A stretch of 64,000 nucleotides of DNA from Poriferisodalis sp965204125 (GTDB taxonomy: Bacteria > Actinomycetota > Acidimicrobiia > Acidimicrobiales > Poriferisodalaceae): assembly GCF_965204125.1 (NCBI RefSeq), contig NZ_OZ241968.1:186001-250000 (forward strand), written 5' to 3'. Below the pieces are notes generated by a model, which ran no database searches, was not told where the DNA came from, and worked only from the letters and a program-made list of their open reading frames with translations. Within the stretch, counting starts at the first letter, position 1; every line of letters begins with the position of its first letter. The translations under genes and the position numbers were made by a program. This document shows, one piece after another, positions 24,356 to 33,044 of the stretch.

Positions 24356-25393
24356 TCACAGCACCCGCCGTGCGAGGGTGAGGGCGTAGTCACCGTCGGC
24401 ATCGGTCCACATTCGCTGCACCACGAGGCCTGCGGCGCCGAGTTCTGAGCGCACACGCTCGGGCCGGAACTTGGCGCTGATCTCGGTACGCATCCGCTCG
24501 CCCGCCGCGAAGTCGACCGTCATCTCCAAGGCTGGGATGTGCGCGGTCTGCGTTCGTAAGGAACGCAGGCGCATTTCGATCCACTCGTTGTCCGCATCGA
24601 ATACTGCCTCGTGGGCGAAGGCATCGAGGTCGAAGTCGGCGCCGAGCCTCCGATTGAGCACCGACAGCACATTGAGGTTGAACCGCGCCGTGACGCCGGC
24701 GGCATCGTCGTAGGCGGCGACCAGCCGGTCGACATCCTTGACCAGATCGGTGCCCAGCAGGAACGTGTCGCCGGTCCGCATCGCGCCGGCGACGGCGTCC
24801 AGGAACGCTGGCCGGCGTGCCGGCGAGAAATTCCCGATCGTGCCGCCGAGCAGCATCACCATCGCAGGCGCACGGGGCGGCGAGTCGGGCGGGGCGTCAA
24901 CGTCATCAAGCGGCAGGTGCCCCAGGTGGTGCTCGAAGTCGCCGACGACGCCGTGCACAGCCAGACCGGGGTACGCCCTGGCCACTTCACCCGCAGCGGT
25001 GCGCAGCGTCGCCGCGCTGTTGTCGAACGGCACGTAGCGTCGGAGCCGGCCGGCGGCCGCGAATGCGTCGAGCAGGATGCGCGTCTTCGTCGAAGTGCCC
25101 GATCCCAGTTCGGCGATGCAGTTGGCCCCTGCAGCCGCTGCGATGGCACCGGATTCCCGTTCGAGAATCTCCCGCTCGCGGCGGGTCGGGTAGTACTCGT
25201 CGAGACGGGTGATCTCGTCGAACAGCTCGCTGCCACGGTCGTCGTAGAACCACTTCGGCGGCAATTCCTTGGGGTTCGATGAGAGGCCCACCGAGACATC
25301 GGCGCGCAGTTCCCGATCCGACCAGCCGGCGTCGAGCCAGTTGTCGATCACGGGATCGGCGGCGGGAGGCACCGCCCCCTCGGGGAGCATCAT
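24356..25393 (-). CDS. egtD: L-histidine N-alpha-methyltransferase (ergothioneine biosynthesis)
   Basis: 345 residues from the ATG at 25393, which shares one base with the egtB stop (TGATG). Trimethylates histidine to hercynine using three SAM, the first step of ergothioneine synthesis. The hallmark KWFYDDRGSELFDEIT and YYPTRRE occur near residues 45-65, followed by the SAM-binding IAELGSGTSTKTRILLD. The C-terminal segment FAAGERMRTEISAKF supports EgtD over generic methyltransferases. The translational coupling with egtB confirms a shared pathway. Confidence 0.95.
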   Translation of the reverse strand: MMLPEGAVPPAADPVIDNWLDAGWSDRELRADVSVGLSSNPKELPPKWFYDDRGSELFDEITRLDEYYPTRREREILERESGAIAAAAGANCIAELGSGTSTKTRILLDAFAAAGRLRRYVPFDNSAATLRTAAGEVARAYPGLAVHGVVGDFEHHLGHLPLDDVDAPPDSPPRAPAMVMLLGGTIGNFSPARRPAFLDAVAGAMRTGDTFLLGTDLVKDVDRLVAAYDDAAGVTARFNLNVLSVLNRRLGADFDLDAFAHEAVFDADNEWIEMRLRSLRTQTAHIPALEMTVDFAAGERMRTEISAKFRPERVRSELGAAGLVVQRMWTDADGDYALTLARRVL

Positions 25394-26694
25394 CAGGCGT
25401 CGCCGGCCAGGCGCAAGCCCGAGAAGTGCCACCGGGTATGTGGATGAAAGAAGTTGCGATAGGTGGGCCGGATGTGACCTTCAGGGGTCGCGCAGCAGCC
25501 GCCTCGCAGCACCATCTGATTGATCATGAATTTGCCGTTGTACTCGCCCACGGCGCCGGGAGCGACACGGAAACCCGGGTACGCGCTGTAGGGGCTCGAC
25601 GTCCATTCCCACACGTCGCCGTACATCTGCAGCAGCGACGCAGGCCCCGAGGCGCCTGCTTGCGGCACCGCCGGCGTTGGGGCGGGGTGCAGCCCGGCAC
25701 CGCTGCCGATGTTGCCCCCGATGGGCAAGCCGTCGGCAGCATGCTCCCACTCGAATTCCGTCGGGAGCCGGGCACCGGCCCAGCGAGCAAACGCTTCGGC
25801 CTCGTAGTACGACAGATGGCACACCAGGTCGTTGGGTGCGACCGCCTTGAGACCTTGGAGTGTGAACACCTGCCAGCCGTCGTCGGCGAGATGCCAGTAC
25901 GCCGGCGAATCCCAGCCGTGAGCAATGCGTTGGCCCCAGCCGTCAGACAGCCACAGTGTCGGCGTGTCGTAGCCGCCGTCGTCCATGAACGCCAGCCACT
26001 GGGCGCAGGTGACCGGGCGGTCGGCCAGCCGGAACGGCTCGGTCAGCACCCGGTGACGGGGCCACTCATTGTCGAACGCGAAGCCGCATCCGTCGTGACC
26101 GACCTCGACCTCGCCGCCGTCGAAGCTCACCCAGCGGGTGTCGGCGGCACAGGTCGCGTCGGCGCTGATCGCTGCTGTGTTGCAGGGCTGTTGGTACGCC
26201 GGCCACAGCGCCGGGTTGCACGACAGCACGTGCTTGATGTCCATGAGGATGAGCTCTTGATGCTGCTGTTCGTGATGCAGGCCGAGCGTCACCAGGTCCG
26301 CGATCTCGGGGGCAATGCCGCCGCAGAGCAGCCGTTCCATCGCCATGTCGACATAGCGGCGGTATGCCGTGATCTCAGCGCACGACGGGCGCGACAGGTT
26401 GCCGCGCTCCGGGCGCGGGTGTCGCTTCCCGATGGTCTCGTAGTACGAGTTGAACAGGAATCCGAAGGCCGGGTCGTGCTCGACGTAGCCGTCGAGGTGC
26501 GGTTTGCACAGGAACGTCTCGAAGAACCAGGTGACGTGCGCCCGGTGCCATTTGGTGGGGCTGACATCGGGCATCGTCTGGATGCACTGGTCTTCATCGC
26601 TCAGCGGTGCGGTGAGTGCATCGGTGTGCGCTCGGACCGAGCGGTAGCTCCCGAGCAGGTCAGACAACGAGTCGCTGGTCATGGATGTGGCCAT
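25393..26694 (-). CDS. egtB: Ergothioneine biosynthesis sulfoxide synthase EgtB
   Basis: 433 residues from the ATG at 26694; a start at 26682 is also possible. Non-heme iron enzyme that joins hercynine to a cysteine-containing thiol with O2. The N-terminal DinB-like domain carries the iron ligands: His in SPTKWHRAHVTWFFE, then H141 and H145 in LHHEQQHQELIL. The C-terminal half is an FGE-sulfatase domain (LPTEFEWEHAADG, YGDVWEWTSSPY, VLRGGCCATP). Only egtD accompanies it; egtA, egtC and egtE are not in the window. The thiol donor (gamma-glutamylcysteine or free cysteine) is therefore undetermined. Confidence 0.95.
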   Translation of the reverse strand: MATSMTSDSLSDLLGSYRSVRAHTDALTAPLSDEDQCIQTMPDVSPTKWHRAHVTWFFETFLCKPHLDGYVEHDPAFGFLFNSYYETIGKRHPRPERGNLSRPSCAEITAYRRYVDMAMERLLCGGIAPEIADLVTLGLHHEQQHQELILMDIKHVLSCNPALWPAYQQPCNTAAISADATCAADTRWVSFDGGEVEVGHDGCGFAFDNEWPRHRVLTEPFRLADRPVTCAQWLAFMDDGGYDTPTLWLSDGWGQRIAHGWDSPAYWHLADDGWQVFTLQGLKAVAPNDLVCHLSYYEAEAFARWAGARLPTEFEWEHAADGLPIGGNIGSGAGLHPAPTPAVPQAGASGPASLLQMYGDVWEWTSSPYSAYPGFRVAPGAVGEYNGKFMINQMVLRGGCCATPEGHIRPTYRNFFHPHTRWHFSGLRLAGDA

Positions 26695-26942
26695 AGGGCC
26701 CGCCGGAGGGTAGTGGGCCTGTATGAAGCCAATGCAAGTATCAGATGGAAGAGCGCTCATGTTTCTGGCGATCGTGGGCCGGAATCCGCATAGCCATGGC
26801 ACAGATCAGGCGCTCAATCGACGCGAACTGGGCGCTCTGCGGTAAACACGCAGGGCGGAAATGGCGCGCCGTGATTGCCGCGACGGGTTCGCGGCCGTTT
26901 GTGCCGGCGCCCAGCAGGGTCGGGAACAGGGAGACAGCATCG

Positions 26943-29900
26943 ATGGGCCTCAAGAAGCTGCTGATTGCGAACCGCGGCGAGATTGCCGTACGGGTGGTGC
27001 GGGCGGCCAGCGAGCTCGGCATCGGCACGGTTGCGATCGCGGGCGACGACGACGCTGCCTCGCTGCACACGCGGGTCGCAGACGAGTCGGTGACGCTCGA
27101 CGGCCGGGGTGTCGCGCCCTACCTCGACATCGACCAGGTGATCAGTGCCGCTGCGGGGGCCGGCTGCGACGCGATCCACCCCGGCTACGGGTTCCTCGCC
27201 GAGAACCCGGCCCTGGCGCTTGCGTGCAAGGCCGCCGACATCACCTTCGTGGGGCCCAGCGCGCTCCAGCTCGAGCTCTTCGGCGACAAGCTCGCCGCTC
27301 GGGCGCTCGCGCAGCAGCACGACGTTCCGCTGCTGCCCGCCACCTCCGAGCCGACATCGGTCGAGGCCGCACAGGCCTTCTTCGCCGAGCACGGGCCGAT
27401 GATGATCAAGGCTCTGGCCGGGGGCGGCGGGCGCGGCATGCGCGTGGTGCGCTCAGCGGACGAGCTCGAGGCGGCATACGAGCGCTGTGCCAGCGAGGCT
27501 GCCGCCGCGTTCGGCAACGGCGATCTCTACGTGGAGCAGCTGATCGAGCGTGCCCGCCACATCGAGGTGCAGATTGTGGGCGATGGCGAGTCGGTCGCCC
27601 ATCTGGGCGAGCGGGAATGCACGCTGCAGCGCCAGAACCAGAAGATCGTCGAGATCGCACCCTCGCCCACGCTCACGACCGATACCCGCCAAGCGGTCTG
27701 CGACGCCGCCACCGAGATGGCCAGAGCGGTCGGCTACCGCAGCCTGGGCACCTGGGAGTTCCTCATCGACGCCGACGACCCGAGCACGATCGCCTTCTGC
27801 GAGGTCAACGCTCGCATCCAGGTCGAGCACACGGTCACCGAGGAAGTCACCGGCGTTGACCTCGTGGCTGCACAGCTCAGAATCGCCGGCGGCGCCTGCG
27901 TGGCCGATGTGGGGTTGGTGCAGCCAGACGTGCCATCGCCGCGCGGGTACGCCATCCAATGCCGCGTCAACACCGAGACGATGCAGCCAGACGGCACCTC
28001 GCGCCCAAGCGGCGGTGTGCTCGCCGCCTTCGAGCCTCCCACCGGTCCAGGGATACGCACCGACACCTACGGCTACGTCGGATACGGCACCAACCCCAGC
28101 TTCGACTCGCTGCTCGCCAAGGTGATCGCCTACAGCCCCAGCCGCGAGTACGCCGATGCGGTCCGTCGGGCACGCCGGGCCCTGGGCGAATTCCGCATCG
28201 ACGGCGTGGCGACGAACCTGGGATTCCTGGCCGCGCTGCTCGATCGGCCCGAGGTGACCAGCAACGATCTCACCACCAGCTTCGTGGCCGATCACGCCGA
28301 GGCGCTGTGCACCGCTGCTGCGCAGGCGGCATCGGTCTGGGCGCCGGCCGAGCCGGCAGCCACCGCTGGTGCCGGTGCCGGTGGACGTGCTGGTGCCACT
28401 GTCGGAAACGATCCGCTCGCCGTGCTGCACCACGGCGACATTGATGACGCCCCTGCCGACCGGGCCGCATCTGACGCTGTTCGGGCTCAAGCCATGGCCT
28501 CGGGTACGGCCTCGCTGCACGGCGTGCCGGTAGCGACCGTGACCGGCCCCGACGGCAGCATCGCCGTTGCGGCTCCGCTGCAGGGCACGATCGTCTCACT
28601 CGCGGTCGCCGAAGGCGATCCCGTCGCAGAGGGCCAGCAGGTCGCGGTGATGGAAGCGATGAAGATGGAGCACGTCGTGACCTCCACGGTCACGGGCATC
28701 GTGCGGATGCTGGGCGTGGCGCCCGGCGACACGGTGTACGAGGGGCACTCGTTGCTGTTCGTCGAGGAGGCCGAGGTTTCCGTGGAGCTCGCCGAAGCAG
28801 CCTCCTCAGTCGATCTCGACTACATCCGGCCCGATCTGGCCGAAGTGTTCGACCGCCGCGGCTTCGGCCTCGACGAGAACCGGCCCGACGCTGTTGCCAA
28901 GCGTCACGGTCGGGGCCACCGCACGGCGCGCGAGAACATGGCCGACCTCGTCGATGCGGGCACGTTCGTGGAGTACAGCCCGCTGATGGTGGCTGCGCAG
29001 CGCCGCCGCCGCTCGATGGAAGACCTGATCGCCAACACCCAGGGCGACGGCATGGTGGCCGGCGTGGCCAGCGTCAACGGCGACCTCTTCGGCCCCGAGC
29101 AGTCTCAAGCCATGGTGATGTCCTACGACTACATGGTGCTGGCGGGCACCCAGGGCGGGAACAACCACCGCAAGAAGGACCGCATGTTCGAGATCGCCGA
29201 GCACAACCGCCTGCCAGTGGTGCTGCTGGCCGAGGGCGGAGGCGGCCGGCCGGGCGATACTGACGGCATCGGCGGCTCGGGTCTGGACTGCTGGGCGTTC
29301 ACCTTCTTTGCCCAGCTCAGCGGCCTGGTGCCTCTGGTGGGCGTCACCAACGGTCGCTGCTTTGCGGGCAATGCGGTGCTGCTGGGCTGCTGCGACGTGA
29401 TCATCGCGACCGAGGGCTCGAACATCGGCGTCGGCGGACCCGCCATGATCGAAGGCGGCGGCCTGGGCGTGTTCCGTCCTGAGGAAGTCGGCCCGGTCGA
29501 CGTGCAGTGGCCCAACGGCGTCATCGATGTGCTGGTGGAAGACGAGGCCGCGGCGATCGTGGCCGCCAAGCAGTACCTGTCGTACTTCCAGGGCTCTGTC
29601 GACGAGTGGGAGTGCCACGACCAGCGCGAACTGCGGCACCTGGTGCCCGAGAATCGCCTGCGGGCCTACGACGTACGCGACATCATCGACAAGCTTTGCG
29701 ATGTGGATTCGGTGATGGAGCTGCGACGCGGCTGGGGGCCGGGTTGCGTCACGGCGCTGGCACGAATCGAAGGACGCCCGATCGGCGTGGTGGCCAACAA
29801 CAACCACCATCTCGGCGGTGCGGTCGATGCCGACACCGGCGACAAGGCCGCCCGCTTCATCCAGCTCTGCGACGCGCACGACATCCCGCTGCTGTTCCTG

Positions 29901-30380
29901 TGCGACACGCCGGGGATCATGGTGGGACCCCAAGCGGAGTACGAGGCCACAGTGCGTCATGCGGCCCGCATGTTCGTGACGGCGGCCAACGTGACGGTGC
30001 CGTTCATGACCATCGTGCTGCGCAAGGGCTACGGACTGGGAGCCCAAGCCATGGCCGGCGGCAGCTTCAAGGCGCCGACGTTCACCGTGTCGTGGCCGAC
30101 CGGCGAGTTCGGCGGCATGGGCCTCGAGGGCTTCGTGAAGCTGGGCTACCGCCGCGAGCTTGAGGCCATCGACGACCCGGAGGAGCGCATAGCGGAGTAC
30201 GAGAAGCGCGTCGCCCGCCTGTACGAGCAGGGCAAAGCCGTCAACACGGCCACGTTCTTCGAGATCGACGACGTGATCGATCCCGCCGAGAGCCGCGACT
30301 GGATCCGCATGGCGCTGCTCGCCGCGCCCAAGCAGCCCCCGCGCACCGGCAAGAAGCGCCCCATGGTCGACACCTGGTAA
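26943..30380 (+). CDS. Single-chain biotin-dependent acyl-CoA carboxylase
   Basis: 1145 residues from the ATG at 26943, with AGGGAGA upstream. Three enzymes in one chain. The biotin carboxylase is at about 1-450 (LLIANRGEIAVRVVRA, ATP loop ALAGGGGRGMRVV, catalytic EVNARIQVEHTVTEEV). A biotinyl carrier domain follows, with the biotin lysine K574 in EAMKMEHV. The carboxyltransferase occupies about 615-1145, with LEGFVKLGYR and the ending KKRPMVDTW. The layout fits the long-chain acyl-CoA carboxylase (LCC) known from Mycobacterium avium. Acyl specificity (acetyl, propionyl, long-chain) cannot be read. It is divergent from egtB across 248 bases in which nothing else was recognised. Confidence 0.95.
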   Translation: MGLKKLLIANRGEIAVRVVRAASELGIGTVAIAGDDDAASLHTRVADESVTLDGRGVAPYLDIDQVISAAAGAGCDAIHPGYGFLAENPALALACKAADITFVGPSALQLELFGDKLAARALAQQHDVPLLPATSEPTSVEAAQAFFAEHGPMMIKALAGGGGRGMRVVRSADELEAAYERCASEAAAAFGNGDLYVEQLIERARHIEVQIVGDGESVAHLGERECTLQRQNQKIVEIAPSPTLTTDTRQAVCDAATEMARAVGYRSLGTWEFLIDADDPSTIAFCEVNARIQVEHTVTEEVTGVDLVAAQLRIAGGACVADVGLVQPDVPSPRGYAIQCRVNTETMQPDGTSRPSGGVLAAFEPPTGPGIRTDTYGYVGYGTNPSFDSLLAKVIAYSPSREYADAVRRARRALGEFRIDGVATNLGFLAALLDRPEVTSNDLTTSFVADHAEALCTAAAQAASVWAPAEPAATAGAGAGGRAGATVGNDPLAVLHHGDIDDAPADRAASDAVRAQAMASGTASLHGVPVATVTGPDGSIAVAAPLQGTIVSLAVAEGDPVAEGQQVAVMEAMKMEHVVTSTVTGIVRMLGVAPGDTVYEGHSLLFVEEAEVSVELAEAASSVDLDYIRPDLAEVFDRRGFGLDENRPDAVAKRHGRGHRTARENMADLVDAGTFVEYSPLMVAAQRRRRSMEDLIANTQGDGMVAGVASVNGDLFGPEQSQAMVMSYDYMVLAGTQGGNNHRKKDRMFEIAEHNRLPVVLLAEGGGGRPGDTDGIGGSGLDCWAFTFFAQLSGLVPLVGVTNGRCFAGNAVLLGCCDVIIATEGSNIGVGGPAMIEGGGLGVFRPEEVGPVDVQWPNGVIDVLVEDEAAAIVAAKQYLSYFQGSVDEWECHDQRELRHLVPENRLRAYDVRDIIDKLCDVDSVMELRRGWGPGCVTALARIEGRPIGVVANNNHHLGGAVDADTGDKAARFIQLCDAHDIPLLFLCDTPGIMVGPQAEYEATVRHAARMFVTAANVTVPFMTIVLRKGYGLGAQAMAGGSFKAPTFTVSWPTGEFGGMGLEGFVKLGYRRELEAIDDPEERIAEYEKRVARLYEQGKAVNTATFFEIDDVIDPAESRDWIRMALLAAPKQPPRTGKKRPMVDTW

Positions 30381-30416
30381 CGCCCGAGGCTGCAACCAGT
30401 ACGCCGCAGGCGGGAA

Positions 30417-32972
30417 TCAGGCGAGGAGTTCGGCGACGGCGAGTTCGGCTATGCGGTCGCTGTCGTAGCCGAGCACGTCGGTGAGGATGTCGAAGGTGTG
30501 CTCTCCGAGAGTCGGGCCACCGTAGGTCACCTGCGCCGGGGTGCGAGACAGAGCGAAGCGGGAGGCGTCGACGATCGTGGTGCCCTGCTTGGCGTGGGGC
30601 ACCTCGACCTGCTGGCCCCGGTGGATCACTTGCGCATCGGCGGTGTACTCCGGCGAGTTCTGCACGATGTGCGCGGCCACGCCGACATCCTGCAGGCGAT
30701 GCATCAGCGCCACGCCGTCCTGTCCTCGGGCCCACGCCGAGATGATCTCGTCGAGCTCGTCGTGGCGCTCGTGGCGTTCCGCCAGGCTCAGATCGCCCAG
30801 GTCGCCGCGGCCCATCAGTGCAGCCAGCGACTGCCACTGGGCGTCGTCGACGCACGAGATGGCGATCCAGCTGTCGTCGGGCACCACGGCGGGGAACCGG
30901 TCGCTGGCTGCCGTCTGGTAGACGCCCTGGGGGGCGATGTGCCGGTCGCGGTTGCCCACCCGGTGCGCCACCCGGCCGTTCACCGTGCGGTCGAGCACTG
31001 CCGGCGCCAGCAGGTGCAGCGCCGACTCGGCCTGGGACATGTCTATGTACTGGCCCTCGCCGGTGCGGCGCCGGTGCTCCAGCGCTCCCATCACTGCGGC
31101 CACCAGCCAGCGGGGTGAGGTGTAGTCGGTGTAGGCGCCGAACGGCCCGCACGGCGCCCGGTCAGGCCAGCCCACCGGGTAGAAGAACCCCGAGATCGCT
31201 GCGGCCATCGTTCCGAAGCCGGCCAGCATCGCCAGCGGCCCGGTCTGGCCCATCAGGCAGCTCGACGCCATGATCACGTCGGGCCGGCGCTCGCGCACCT
31301 GCTCCCAGCCCATCCCGAATCCGGCCATGCCCTTCGGCGAGAACGACTCCACGATCACGTCGGCCCAGTCGATGAGGTCCCAGATGACGTCTAACGCGGC
31401 CGGCTTGGACATGTCCAGGCAGATGCCTCGCTTGCCGGCGTTCATGTTGTTGTAGAGCGCCGAGTACTCCGGGTCGCCGATGTCGTCACGGAACGGCTGC
31501 AGCGAGCGGGCCACTTCCAGTCGGGTTTCGGACTCCACCCGGATGATGTCTGCTCCGTAGTCGGCCAGCACCCGCGCCGCAGCGGGCCCTGCCATCGCCC
31601 ACATGAAGTCGAGCACCTTGACGTTCTCGAGCGGTCGTGCGGTCGAAGCCGTCTGGGCGCTGACGTCAGCGCCGGTGGCCTCGATGCGGGGCCGCGTCCG
31701 TGCCGGTGCTGCATCGGACGCGTCGAGCTCAGCCAATACCTCGTCGGTGTGCTCTCCCAGCTTCGGCGGCGGACCGAGCGGCTGCATCGGCGTGGCGCTG
31801 AAACGGGCATAGCGACCCGGGTAGCGCACCTCGGCGGGGCTGCCGTCCCGGTCTTCCAGATCCTGGGCGACGGTCTCCCAGTACTCACGGGCGGCCAGCT
31901 GGTGCGAGTTCACCACCTCGTCGGCCGTCCACACCGGGGTGATCAGCACCCGGCGGCTCATGGCCGCATCCAGCAGCTCGGCCTTGGTCTTCGTGGCGAA
32001 GAAGTCGTGCAGAACCTGCTTCAGCCGCTCGTACTCCGAGATCGGCTCACGGCCGTCGAGCAGCATCATGGCGTACTCGGTCCAGTTCTTGTCGCGGGTG
32101 GCCTCGTCGCAGAAGCCCTCCTCGCACACCCAGTCCATGAGGCTCTGCGTGAAGGCGCGGAAGCCCGGCCCGAACAGGAACGTGACCGACGCATGCCCGT
32201 CCTTGCACGGCCACATCAGCTGGACATGCAGACCTTCCACCAGCACTCCGCCGGCGTGGCGGGTCGGCGGCGTCGCGCCCAGTGGCGTCGACAGCGCGTA
32301 CGACTGGCAGGCCTGGTTCATGCTCTGCTGGGCTGACATGTCCACGTGCTGGCCGAGCCCTGAAACGGTTTGGCGCTCCCACAGGGCTATCAGCGCGGCG
32401 CCCGCTGCCTCGGAGGCCGCATTGTGGAACGCCTGCGGGAACAGACCCCCGGTGCGCACCGGTGCCCGGTCGGAATCGCCGGTCATCGCCATGTTCACCG
32501 CGGAGGCCTGCAACGTCAGATCCGAGACCGCCCAGTCGGCCTTGGGTCCGTCGGAGCCGAACGGCGAGATCGACACGTACACCAGCTCGGGATTGATCTC
32601 CGACAGGGCGCCGTAGCCCAGCCCCAGGGCCTCCATCCGGCCCGGGCCGGCCGATTCGATCAGGATGTCGGCCGCCGCAGCCAGTTCCCGCAGCGTGGCT
32701 GCGCCATCGTCGGTCGCCAGGTCCAGCACCACGCTGCGCTTGCCCCGGTTGTAAGCCCAGTGATGCAGTGAACGCTCGGGATCCTCGACATCGCCGGCAA
32801 ACGGCGCCAGCCGCCGGGCAGACGAACCCTCGGGCGGCTCCACCGCGATGACATCGGCACCCATCTGGGCGAGGATTGCCCCGCACAGATGACCCCGCTC
32901 GTCGGTCAGGTCCAGCACCCGGAACGGGCTCAGCATCGAGGCGGTCTCAGAATCACTCGCGGCGTCAGGCAT
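30417..32972 (-). CDS. Fused double-domain CaiB/BaiF CoA-transferase (copy A)
   Basis: About 851 residues; a GTG six bases further up is also possible. Two family III CoA-transferase domains are joined head to tail: residues about 1-410 begin RVLDLTDERGHLCGAILAQMG, and about 440-850 begin VKVLDFMWAMAGPAAARVLA. Each keeps the Asp that carries the CoA-anhydride intermediate: GLGQHVDMSAQQ in the first domain, GEGQYIDMSQAES in the second. Single-domain members are about 400 residues and dimerise as interlocked rings, so this may be a covalent dimer. Substrates are unknown. It is a tandem paralogue of the next gene and shares a 16-base leader with it. Confidence 0.92.
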   Translation of the reverse strand: MPDAASDSETASMLSPFRVLDLTDERGHLCGAILAQMGADVIAVEPPEGSSARRLAPFAGDVEDPERSLHHWAYNRGKRSVVLDLATDDGAATLRELAAAADILIESAGPGRMEALGLGYGALSEINPELVYVSISPFGSDGPKADWAVSDLTLQASAVNMAMTGDSDRAPVRTGGLFPQAFHNAASEAAGAALIALWERQTVSGLGQHVDMSAQQSMNQACQSYALSTPLGATPPTRHAGGVLVEGLHVQLMWPCKDGHASVTFLFGPGFRAFTQSLMDWVCEEGFCDEATRDKNWTEYAMMLLDGREPISEYERLKQVLHDFFATKTKAELLDAAMSRRVLITPVWTADEVVNSHQLAAREYWETVAQDLEDRDGSPAEVRYPGRYARFSATPMQPLGPPPKLGEHTDEVLAELDASDAAPARTRPRIEATGADVSAQTASTARPLENVKVLDFMWAMAGPAAARVLADYGADIIRVESETRLEVARSLQPFRDDIGDPEYSALYNNMNAGKRGICLDMSKPAALDVIWDLIDWADVIVESFSPKGMAGFGMGWEQVRERRPDVIMASSCLMGQTGPLAMLAGFGTMAAAISGFFYPVGWPDRAPCGPFGAYTDYTSPRWLVAAVMGALEHRRRTGEGQYIDMSQAESALHLLAPAVLDRTVNGRVAHRVGNRDRHIAPQGVYQTAASDRFPAVVPDDSWIAISCVDDAQWQSLAALMGRGDLGDLSLAERHERHDELDEIISAWARGQDGVALMHRLQDVGVAAHIVQNSPEYTADAQVIHRGQQVEVPHAKQGTTIVDASRFALSRTPAQVTYGGPTLGEHTFDILTDVLGYDSDRIAELAVAELLA

Positions 32973-33044
32973 CCGCACATTTCAGCACGGACGCGCATCG
33001 CGCTCCGGGCTCAGGTCCGCGCTCCGCTCGCAAAGATGCCGGAG

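Noticed and set aside
28806..30395. A 529-codon open frame antisense to the carboxyltransferase half of the fused carboxylase.
   Set aside because: The sense strand encodes an intact conserved domain throughout; the antisense product has no family features.
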